In this document: positions 57,250-64,000 of the stretch, one piece after another
Numbering within the stretch: the first letter of the stretch is position 1
How the letters are laid out: every line of letters starts with the position of its first letter
Assembly (NCBI RefSeq): GCF_003105155.1
Contig: NZ_QETK01000002.1
Coordinates: forward strand, 124,001 to 188,000
Source: Pseudomonas sp. SDI
Lineage (GTDB): Bacteria > Pseudomonadota > Gammaproteobacteria > Pseudomonadales > Pseudomonadaceae
DNA length: 64,000 nt
Direction: 5' to 3'
Position numbers and translations under genes: made by a program
The notes under the pieces: generated by a model
Database searches by the model: none
Seen by the model: only the letters and a program-made list of their open reading frames with translations
What the model was told of the DNA's origin: nothing

Positions 57250-58566
57250 TCAGCCTTCGATCAGCGCCAGATCGTCTGCGCCGTGCAGCTGTTCTCGCAT
57301 ACCGAAATACACTGCACTGCAGGCGCCAACAGCGCCCATCAGCAAGCAGAAGCCCACGCACACCCACGGGCTCCACGGCATCAGCGCGATCAGCAGCAAC
57401 GGTGTGGTGCTCGCCCACAGTGCATAGGCAACGTTGTAGGTAAAGGAGATGCCCGACACGCGGATCTGTGCCGGGAACAGCCCGACCATCACCGACGGCA
57501 CCACCCCCACCACCCCGCAGGCCAGCCCGGCCAGCGCATAGGCCGGCCCGGTCCAGCCCCAGTCGCCGATCAGGTTGCCATACAGCCCGGCGATACCCAG
57601 CGGCAGCAACAGGCTGTAAACCATCAAGGCGCGCCAGGCGCCAATGCGGTCCACCAGCAAGCCGGCCAGCACGCAGCCAATATTCAGGAAGACGATACCC
57701 AGGCTACTCAAGGCGAAGGTGTGCCCGGCGCTCATGCCAAAGCGCTGCTGCATCACCGTCGGCGTGATCACCACCAGCACCACCACCGCCGAGGTCAGCA
57801 CGCAGGTCAGCACAGCTGCCGGCAACAGCGCCCGTCGATGCTCGCGCAAGACCGCGCGCAGCGGGAATGCCACCGGCTGTTCGCGGCGCTCGCGCAGGGC
57901 AAGGAACACCGGCGTCTCGCTCAACCAGCGACGCAGCCATACCCCAATGACACCGAACACGCCGCCAAGCAGAAACGGATAGCGCCACGCGTAATCGAGA
58001 ATTTCCTGCGCGCTGAAGACCTGCGCCAACGCCGTGGCAGTCAACGCCCCGAGCAGGTAGCCGAAGGTCAGCCCGGCCTGCAGGAAGCCCAGGGCATAGC
58101 CGCGGCGATTCAGCGGCGCATGCTCGGCGACGAAGGTCCAGGCACTGGGTACTTCGCCGCCCACCGCAGCGCCTTGCAGAATGCGCAGGGCCAGCAGGAT
58201 CAGCGGCGCGGCGTAGCCGATGTCGGCGTAGGTCGGCATCACCCCGATCAGCAGGCACGGCAGCGCCATCATCAGGATGCTCAGGCTGAAGACCTTCTTG
58301 CGCCCCAGGTGATCGGCAAAGTGCGCCATCAGGATGCCACCCAGCGGCCGCGCCAGGTAGCCGGTAACGAAGATCCCGAAACTTTGCAGCAGGCGCAGCC
58401 ACTCAGGCATTTCCGGCGGGAAGAACAGCTGGCTCAGGGTCAGCGCGAAGAACACGAAGATGATGAAATCGTAGATCTCCAGCGCGCCGCCCAGGGCCGC
58501 CAGGCCGAGGGTCTTGTGGTCGCTGCGCGAGAGGCGCAAGGGGCGCGCAGGGTCGGTGGCAGTCAT
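57250..58566 (-). CDS. MFS transporter, metabolite:H+ symporter (MHS/ProP-type) family
   Basis: A 438-residue inner-membrane transporter with 12 predicted helices. The MHS pattern is seen in ALGGALEIYDFIIFVFFALT, GYLARPLGGILMAHFADHLG and the repeated MFS loop RKKVF. Such proteins take up organic acids or osmolytes with protons; the substrate is not evident. It ends 22 bases before the mqsR remnant, which may have been cut off by an event here. Single gene. Confidence 0.9.
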   Translation of the reverse strand: MTATDPARPLRLSRSDHKTLGLAALGGALEIYDFIIFVFFALTLSQLFFPPEMPEWLRLLQSFGIFVTGYLARPLGGILMAHFADHLGRKKVFSLSILMMALPCLLIGVMPTYADIGYAAPLILLALRILQGAAVGGEVPSAWTFVAEHAPLNRRGYALGFLQAGLTFGYLLGALTATALAQVFSAQEILDYAWRYPFLLGGVFGVIGVWLRRWLSETPVFLALRERREQPVAFPLRAVLREHRRALLPAAVLTCVLTSAVVVLVVITPTVMQQRFGMSAGHTFALSSLGIVFLNIGCVLAGLLVDRIGAWRALMVYSLLLPLGIAGLYGNLIGDWGWTGPAYALAGLACGVVGVVPSVMVGLFPAQIRVSGISFTYNVAYALWASTTPLLLIALMPWSPWVCVGFCLLMGAVGACSAVYFGMREQLHGADDLALIEG

Positions 58567-58651
58567 AAAGGCATCCGCGTCGGTAAACAGACTGCGCGCA
58601 TCCGGGCGCGCCTGAACAAGCGCAAGAGGATACCAAAAAGGGCCGTGCCGC

Positions 58652-59137
58652 TCAGGATTGCCGGGAGAACACCGTGTGCCCCTGGTTCAACCAGTGCCGC
58701 GGATGCCCGGGCACGCTGGATGGGCCGGCCGGGCTCGGCATCTGGCCCACCAGGCGCGGCGCATCGATGATCGCCATGAAGGCATGCAGTGCCTCGTCGT
58801 CCGGCACTCTCGGCAAGCTGATACTCACGGCCTGGCGTTGTGCGGCGGGCACACTGGGGACTTTGAGGTGTTGCGACTCATACAACAAGGCATGCCGAAC
58901 CTGACTGTTGACCCGACAAAAGCGCTCCAGATCGACCCCGGCATGGCTGGCCAGGTCGATATTGCCGATCAGCAGGTCGAAGGGCAGCAAGGCGTTGTGT
59001 ACCAGGTGCTGCAAGTCTTCGAAGGACTGCACCGGGGCCACCCGGTAATAGCCCATGCCATTGAGCATTTTCTCCATCTGCATCAGTTGCATGGGGTGTT
59101 CATCGGCAATCAGGATACGCAGCGACTTGTTCGGCAT
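58652..59137 (-). CDS. Stand-alone receiver-like protein lacking the phospho-acceptor Asp
   Basis: A 161-residue protein of CheY-like fold. The N-terminal acidic pocket ADE (Asp12, Glu13) is present, but the residue at the phosphorylation position in DLLIGNIDL (about residue 59) is Asn. The usual Lys near the end is not evident either. A Pro-rich C-terminal tail (about 130-161) replaces any output domain. It may act as a phosphorylation-independent signalling partner; the function is unknown. The ATG at 59137 (MPNKSLRIL) is preferred; two codons further upstream are also open. Confidence 0.72.
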   Translation of the reverse strand: MPNKSLRILIADEHPMQLMQMEKMLNGMGYYRVAPVQSFEDLQHLVHNALLPFDLLIGNIDLASHAGVDLERFCRVNSQVRHALLYESQHLKVPSVPAAQRQAVSISLPRVPDDEALHAFMAIIDAPRLVGQMPSPAGPSSVPGHPRHWLNQGHTVFSRQS

Positions 59138-59326
59138 CGTCAATGACCAAGGTAGTTGAGCGTGGGTAACGTTCCTTGACCAATACTGCGCCAGTCTTTA
59201 ATGCAGGCTGTGGCGGGCACTTCGCCGAATGAAGGGTCTTTACTGATAGTTGTCGTGAACCAGGAGGAAATCAAGTCACGCCCGTGCAATTGTTATTGGT
59301 TGTTTCGGGCTAACCCTGCGCGGCGC

Positions 59327-59821
59327 TTATTCCCACTGGCGCATACGCTGACGGCAGTGTTTCATCGCGTTGACAATGTGCTTCTCCACCAGGCTGCGCG
59401 AAATATTCAAGCGTTCGGCAATTTCCGGGTGCGAGAGGCCGTCGAGTTTGCGCAGCAGGAAGCTGTCGCGGCAGCTCGGGCTCAACTCGGCCAGGGCCCG
59501 CTGCATCAGTTCCAGGCGCTGGTTGAGGTCCATGCTCTGCTGCGGTGCCGGCGAGAAGAAGCGCTCGTCGGTGTCCAGCACCTCCAGCGGCTCCACTTGA
59601 CGCAACTGGCCACGCCGATGGCCATCGATCACCAGGTTCAGCGCCGTGCGGTAGAGAAACGCCCGCGGATGCTCGATCTCGGTTTCCCCGCAGCGCTCCA
59701 GTACGCGCACGTAAGCGTCATGAGCGACATCCTCGGCCACCTGGCGATTACCCAGGCGGGTATAGAGGAAACTCACCAATTCGCGATAGTAGTTTTCCAG
59801 TACGGCGCCTGGCTGCGACAT
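59327..59821 (-). CDS. fpvI: ECF sigma factor, FpvI-like
   Basis: A 164-residue extracytoplasmic-function sigma-70 factor. Region 2 is at about 7-70 (YYRELVSFLYTRLGNRQVAE, RAFLYRTALNLVIDGHRR) and region 4 at about 110-160 (LSPSCRDSFLLRKLDGLSHP, IAERLNISRSLVEKHI). The position next to pvdRT-opmQ matches P. aeruginosa fpvI, which drives the ferripyoverdine receptor. The ATG at 59821 was chosen for FpvI-like length; 59857 is an alternative. No anti-sigma gene follows within the window. The gene is divergent from pvdR. Confidence 0.85.
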   Translation of the reverse strand: MSQPGAVLENYYRELVSFLYTRLGNRQVAEDVAHDAYVRVLERCGETEIEHPRAFLYRTALNLVIDGHRRGQLRQVEPLEVLDTDERFFSPAPQQSMDLNQRLELMQRALAELSPSCRDSFLLRKLDGLSHPEIAERLNISRSLVEKHIVNAMKHCRQRMRQWE

Positions 59822-59880
59822 CTGCAGGTAAATCCCCTGGCCTGAAACGGATGACATGGATAGTGGCCATATGAGATACC

Positions 59881-59899
59881 ATAAATTGGAATAATTCTC
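59881..59899 (-). promoter_or_regulatory. Candidate Fur box upstream of the ECF sigma gene
   Basis: On the minus strand, 10 of 19 positions agree with the Fur consensus, including a GAGAATTATT core (TGAGAAT next to TATTCCA). It is about 60-80 bases before the sigma gene start. Iron repression would fit an FpvI-type factor. The match is marginal. Confidence 0.4.
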
Positions 59900-59977
59900 A
59901 GCAAGATTTGCCCATTGCATCACCGGTCACGCCATAGGCTGCTCACCCGGCGCCGGCAGTGCTGTCACCTGCGCGGG

Positions 59978-60001
59978 TAAATTCCCGCGTGGTTTTCTCG
60001 T
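59978..60001 (+). promoter_or_regulatory. PvdS iron-starvation box of pvdR
   Basis: TAAAT (59978-59982), 16 bases, then CGT (59999-60001) fits the PvdS-dependent promoter consensus TAAAT-N16-CGT exactly. It lies 82 bases before the pvdR ATG. This predicts induction of pvdRT-opmQ with pyoverdine synthesis under iron limitation. Confidence 0.8.
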
Positions 60002-60082
60002 TTACCTGGGAGTTTCCCGTGCCGGTCGAGCCTGCTCGCCAGGACCCTGTCACGGGCCGAACCCTTCTGGCCGGAACCCCGC

Positions 60083-61264
60083 ATGAGCCGTCAAACTGTC
60101 AAACGCCGCCTGCTGCTCTGTGGCCTCGGCCTGATCAGCCTGGGTGCCCTGGTTGCCTGGAAAACCCTGCCTGGCAGGGCTGATCCGCTGAACACCGTGG
60201 CCGTCACCCGCGGCACCATCGAAAGCAGCGTCACCGCCCTGGGCACCCTGCAGCCGCGCCGTTACGTGGATGTCGGTGCCCAGGCGTCCGGGCAGATCCG
60301 CAAACTGCATGTCGAAGCCGGCGACCGCGTCGAGGAAGGCCAATTGCTGGTGGAAATCGACCCGTCCACCCAGCAGGCCAAGCTCGATGCCGGCCGCTAT
60401 TCCATCGAGAACCTCAAGGCCCAGCTCGCCGAACAGCAGGCGCAATACCAGCTGGCCGAGCAACAGCTCAAGCGTCAGCAGCACCTGGCCAGTGGCGGCG
60501 CTACCCGCGAGGAAGATGTGCAGAGCGCCCAGGCGCAACTGAAGGTAACCAAAGCGCGCATTGCCATGTACCGGGCGCAGATCCTTCAGGCCCAGGCCAG
60601 CCTGCGCAGCGACGAAGCTGAACTGGGCTACACGCGCATCTACGCACCGATGACTGGCACCGTGGTCGCGGTGGACGCCCGCGAAGGCCAGACCCTCAAT
60701 GCCCAGCAGCAGACACCGCTGATTCTGCGCATCGCCAAGCTCTCGCCGATGACCGTCTGGGCGCAGGTGTCGGAAGCCGACATCGGCCACGTCAAACCCG
60801 GCATGAGCGCCTACTTCACCACCCTCAGCGGCGGCAAGCGGCGCTGGAGCAGCACGGTGCGGCAGATCCTGCCGATCCCGCCCAAGCCCCTCGACCAGGC
60901 CAGCCAGAGCGGCACCGGCAACAGCGGCACCAGCAGCAGCGGTGCGGCCAGCGGCAAAGTGGTGCTGTACACCGTGCTGCTCGACGTGGAAAACGCCGAC
61001 AACGCGCTGATGGCGGAGATGACCGCCCAAGTGTTCTTCGTTGCCGGCCAGGCCAGCGACGTGCTGACCGCCCCCCTGGCCGCTCTCGAAGAGAGCCGCG
61101 GCGGTGCCGACCAACGCATCGCTCAGGTGATCGCCGCCAATGGCCAGATCGAGCAGCGCCAGGTGCGCACCGGCCTCAGCGACCGCCTGCGGATCCAGAT
61201 CCTCGACGGCCTGGCCGAAGGCGAGCAGCTGTTGATCGGCGCACCTGTCGCCAGCGGGGGTTGA
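60083..61264 (+). CDS. pvdR: Pyoverdine export periplasmic adaptor PvdR
   Basis: A 393-residue membrane fusion protein (MacA type). An N-terminal anchor is at about 8-27, followed by the lipoyl-like segment (VDVGAQASGQIRKLHVEAGD) and a coiled-coil hairpin at about 100-170 (AEQQAQYQLAEQQLKRQQHL). The adaptor body ends the protein. With PvdT and OpmQ it exports new or recycled pyoverdine across the envelope. pvdT follows without a gap. Confidence 0.92.
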   Translation: MSRQTVKRRLLLCGLGLISLGALVAWKTLPGRADPLNTVAVTRGTIESSVTALGTLQPRRYVDVGAQASGQIRKLHVEAGDRVEEGQLLVEIDPSTQQAKLDAGRYSIENLKAQLAEQQAQYQLAEQQLKRQQHLASGGATREEDVQSAQAQLKVTKARIAMYRAQILQAQASLRSDEAELGYTRIYAPMTGTVVAVDAREGQTLNAQQQTPLILRIAKLSPMTVWAQVSEADIGHVKPGMSAYFTTLSGGKRRWSSTVRQILPIPPKPLDQASQSGTGNSGTSSSGAASGKVVLYTVLLDVENADNALMAEMTAQVFFVAGQASDVLTAPLAALEESRGGADQRIAQVIAANGQIEQRQVRTGLSDRLRIQILDGLAEGEQLLIGAPVASGG

Positions 61265-63232
61265 ATGTCCACGCCGCTGATCGAACTGCGCGACATCCGC
61301 AAATCCTATGGCGGCCTCGATACGCCCAAGGTCGAGGTGGTGCGTGGCATCAGCCTGGCCATCCACCCGGGTGAGTTCGTGGCCATCGTCGGCGCCTCGG
61401 GCTCCGGCAAGTCGACCCTGATGAACATCCTCGGCTGCCTCGACCGGCCGACCTCCGGTGAATACCTGTTCGCCGGCAAGGACGTCGCCAGCCTCGACAG
61501 CGACGAGCTGGCCTGGCTGCGCCGCGAGGCGTTCGGGTTCGTCTTCCAGGGCTACCACCTGATCGCCTCGGGCTCGGCCCAGGAGAACGTCGAGATGCCG
61601 GCTATCTATGCCGGCACCCCGGCGGCCGAGCGGCATGCCCGCGCCGCCGCCCTGCTCGACCGCCTGGGCCTGGCCAGCCGCACCGTCAACCGTCCACATC
61701 AGCTGTCCGGCGGCCAGCAGCAGCGGGTGTCGATTGCCCGCGCGCTGATGAACGGCGGGCATATCATCCTCGCCGACGAGCCGACCGGCGCCCTCGACAG
61801 CCAGAGCGGCGCCGAGGTGATGACCCTGCTCGACGAACTGGCCAGCCAGGGCCACGTGATCATCCTGATTACCCACGACCGTGAAGTGGCCGCACGGGCC
61901 CAGCGCATGATCGAGATCCGCGACGGCCTGCTGCTCAGCGACTCGGCCACCGAACAGGCGCCCGTCGCCACGGCCGCGCCTGGCCTGCAAGCCGAGGACC
62001 TGCGCCAGCGCCTGGACCGTGGCGCCACCCAGAGCGGCGCCTGGAAAGGCGAACTGCTCGAAGCCCTGCAAGCGGCCTGGCGGGTGATGTGGATCAACCG
62101 CTTCCGCACCGCCCTGACCCTCCTCGGCATCGTCATCGGCGTGGCCTCGGTGGTGGTGATGCTGGCCGTCGGCGAAGGCAGCAAGCGCCAGGTGATGGCG
62201 CAGATGGCCGCCTTCGGCTCGAACATCCTCTACCTGAGCGGCAAGTCGGCGACCCTGCGCGACCCCGCCGGGGTCATCAGCCTCGACGATGTCGCCGCAC
62301 TGTCGGGCCTGCCCCAGGTGCAGAAGATCATGCCGGTGATCGGCAACAAGATGATGGTCCGCCAGGGCAACAACAACGGCCAGTTCTACGTTGGCGGCAA
62401 CAACACCTACTTCCCGGAGATCTTCAACTGGCCGGTGGTCGAGGGCAGTTTCTTCAGCGACGCCGACGCGCACAGCGCCGCTGCGGTGGCGGTGATCGGG
62501 CAAAAGGTCCGCAGCAAGCTGTTCGGCCCGCAGGCCAACCCCTTGGGCCAGTACATCCTGATCGAGAACGTGCCGTTCCAGGTGCTCGGCGTACTCGCCG
62601 GCAAGGGCGCCAGCTCTGGTAGCGAAGACAGCGACGAGCGCATCGTGGTGCCCTACTCCGCCGCCGCGATCCGCCTGTTCGGCAGCCGCGACCCGGAATA
62701 CGTGACCATCGCCGCCGTCGATTCGCGGCGGGTCAAGGAAACCGAGCAGGCCATCGACCACCTGATGCGCAAGCTGCACCACGGCAAGCAGGACTACGAA
62801 CTGACCAACGACGCCGCGCTGATCCAGGCCGAGGCCCGCACGCAGAACACCCTGTCGCTGATGCTCGGCTCGATTGCCGCGATCTCCTTGCTGGTTGGCG
62901 GCATCGGCGTGATGAACATCATGCTGATGACCGTGCGCGAACGTACCCGCGAGATCGGCATCCGCATGGCCACCGGCGCCCGCCAGCGCGACATCCTGCG
63001 GCAGTTCCTCACCGAAGCGGTGCTGCTGTCGATGGTCGGCGGGCTCACCGGGATTGCTCTGGCGCTGCTGATCGGCGGCGTGCTGCTGCTTGCCGAGATC
63101 GCCGTGGCGTTCTCCCTGGGTGCCGTGCTTGGCGCCTTCGCCTGCGCCGTTATCACCGGCGTGGTTTTCGGGTTCATGCCGGCGCGCAAAGCCGCCCGCC
63201 TCGACCCGGTCAAAGCCCTTACCAGCGAATAA
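61265..63232 (+). CDS. pvdT: Pyoverdine export ABC transporter PvdT (MacB type)
   Basis: A 655-residue fused ATPase-permease. Walker [10 protein letters not shown] is near residue 43, the signature [15 protein letters not shown] near 147, and Walker [12 protein letters not shown] near 169. MacB-type membrane segments follow: one helix near 275-300 and three near the C-terminus ([20 protein letters not shown] onwards), flanking a large periplasmic domain. It drives the PvdR-OpmQ tripartite pump. Confidence 0.93.
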   Translation: MSTPLIELRDIRKSYGGLDTPKVEVVRGISLAIHPGEFVAIVGASGSGKSTLMNILGCLDRPTSGEYLFAGKDVASLDSDELAWLRREAFGFVFQGYHLIASGSAQENVEMPAIYAGTPAAERHARAAALLDRLGLASRTVNRPHQLSGGQQQRVSIARALMNGGHIILADEPTGALDSQSGAEVMTLLDELASQGHVIILITHDREVAARAQRMIEIRDGLLLSDSATEQAPVATAAPGLQAEDLRQRLDRGATQSGAWKGELLEALQAAWRVMWINRFRTALTLLGIVIGVASVVVMLAVGEGSKRQVMAQMAAFGSNILYLSGKSATLRDPAGVISLDDVAALSGLPQVQKIMPVIGNKMMVRQGNNNGQFYVGGNNTYFPEIFNWPVVEGSFFSDADAHSAAAVAVIGQKVRSKLFGPQANPLGQYILIENVPFQVLGVLAGKGASSGSEDSDERIVVPYSAAAIRLFGSRDPEYVTIAAVDSRRVKETEQAIDHLMRKLHHGKQDYELTNDAALIQAEARTQNTLSLMLGSIAAISLLVGGIGVMNIMLMTVRERTREIGIRMATGARQRDILRQFLTEAVLLSMVGGLTGIALALLIGGVLLLAEIAVAFSLGAVLGAFACAVITGVVFGFMPARKAARLDPVKALTSE

Positions 63233-63235
63233 TCG

Positions 63236-64000
63236 ATGACCCTGCCCAGCCGTCTCAACCTTGTCACCCTCTGCCTGTTCCTTGGCGCCTGCAGCAGCAC
63301 GCCGCCGACCACCCCGGCACTGCCGGCACCGGCCAGTTGGCAAGGTGCGCACCGCGACCTTGCGCGCCTCGATGGCGGCTGGTGGCGGGCGTTTGCCAGC
63401 CCTGAGCTGGACCGCCTGATCGCGCGCGCGCGCGCCAACAGTTTCGACCTGGCGGCCGCCATCGCGCGGGTCCGTCAGGCCCAGGCCAGTGCTGTCATTG
63501 CCGGCGCGCCGTTGTTGCCGGAAGTGAAATTCGGGCTTAACGCTAGCCGTCAGCGACTGATGCGCGGCGACGGTTTCGGCGGCATCGACGCCAGCGACAA
63601 GCAGCGTACCTACACCGCGTTCGACAGCACCCTGAGCGCGACCTATGAGATCGACTTCTGGGGCGGCAAGGCGGCAGCGCGCGACAGTGCCCTGGCCGCG
63701 CTGGAGGCCAGCCGTTACGAGCGCGACACCGTCGAGCTGACTGTGCTCAGCGGGGTTGCCAACAGCTACCTGCAAAGCCTGGCACTGAGCGAACAGGTGC
63801 GTATCGCCCGGCTCAACCTGGCCAACGCGCGTAACGTACTGGAAGTGGTCGAGACCCGCCACGACGCCGGTTCTGCCACGACCCTGGAACTAGCCCAGCA
63901 GCGCAGCCTGGTGGCCAATCAACAGCGCCAGCTGCCGTTGCTGGAGCAACAATTACAGGACAGCCGCATCACCCTGGCGACGCTGCTGGGCGATCCGGTG
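63236..64000 (+). CDS. opmQ: Outer-membrane efflux lipoprotein OpmQ, 3'-truncated by window edge
   Basis: The visible 255 residues are the N-terminal part of a TolC-family outer-membrane factor of the PvdRT-OpmQ pump. The lipobox FLGAC (Cys about 19) is followed by the NodT-type start (DGGWWRAFASPELDRLIARA) and the helical efflux repeats (ATYEIDFWGGKAAARDSALA). The ATG at 63236 is 3 bases after the pvdT stop. The gene runs out of the window open. Confidence 0.9.
   Translation, partial: MTLPSRLNLVTLCLFLGACSSTPPTTPALPAPASWQGAHRDLARLDGGWWRAFASPELDRLIARARANSFDLAAAIARVRQAQASAVIAGAPLLPEVKFGLNASRQRLMRGDGFGGIDASDKQRTYTAFDSTLSATYEIDFWGGKAAARDSALAALEASRYERDTVELTVLSGVANSYLQSLALSEQVRIARLNLANARNVLEVVETRHDAGSATTLELAQQRSLVANQQRQLPLLEQQLQDSRITLATLLGDPV

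Noticed and set aside
60050..63862. A 1270-codon open frame antisense to pvdR-pvdT-opmQ
   Set aside because: It is the reverse frame of high-GC genes with clear MacA, MacB and TolC features; no ribosome site or family resemblance.

Overview
The window is a contiguous, gene-dense, high-GC piece of a Pseudomonas chromosome, most like the P. putida group. The evidence is the block sdhCDAB-sucAB-lpd-sucCD with divergent gltA, followed by etfBA/ETF-QO and a pvdRT-opmQ pyoverdine-export cluster, together with gpsA...fabAB, htpG and Pseudomonas-type REP hairpins. I saw no rRNA, tRNA, CRISPR array, phage or insertion sequence.

Layout. 1-3463: end of a polar amino-acid ABC transporter operon (binding protein, two permeases, ATPase) with an Lrp/AsnC regulator. 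3541-7320: an aerotaxis receptor (aer) in an apparent operon with a PAS-GGDEF-EAL enzyme, divergent from a small XRE regulator. 7534-10293: a DctA-type symporter and two FCD/GntR regulators. 10357-16377: an AI-2E family membrane protein, a DUF4892 protein behind a 22-codon leader ORF, two coupled alpha/beta hydrolases, a small helical protein, sixA, a DUF4389 protein and gpsA. 16550-21485: a translationally coupled trio of TonB-dependent receptor, periplasmic ABC-substrate-binding-like protein and hybrid histidine kinase (in the position of P. aeruginosa PA1611-PA1613), followed by fabA-fabB. 23533-33784: a chemoreceptor, a DUF3859 protein, an internally deleted amidohydrolase pseudogene, pirin, dienelactone hydrolase, htpG, two thioesterases, a small lipoprotein, a DUF599 protein and brnQ.

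34170-47147 is the central-metabolism core: succinyl-CoA synthetase, 2-oxoglutarate dehydrogenase with its E3, succinate dehydrogenase and, divergently, citrate synthase. Both sides of the sdhC/gltA gap carry near-consensus sigma-70 promoters. 47339-52591 holds accessory genes: a START protein, a cysteine-cluster protein, a MocR-type regulator, and an operon of an orphan solute-binding protein with two DUF4398-type lipoproteins, one fused to OmpA. 52673-56560 carries etfBA and, divergently, ETF-ubiquinone oxidoreductase, whose consensus promoter sits beside a PsrA-like palindrome. 56624-59137: an mqsRA locus with an intact antitoxin and a 5'-truncated toxin, an MHS-type MFS transporter, and a receiver protein lacking its phospho-acceptor Asp. 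59327-64000: an FpvI-like ECF sigma factor divergent from pvdR-pvdT-opmQ, which has an exact TAAAT-N16-CGT iron-starvation box.

The strongest candidates for something little described are the receptor/binding-protein/hybrid-kinase trio at 16550-21485, which looks like an envelope sensing relay; the leader-peptide arrangement before the DUF4892 gene; the solitary MqsA antitoxin; and the pseudo-receiver protein. Protein names rest on family recognition from the translated sequences; no database search was run.
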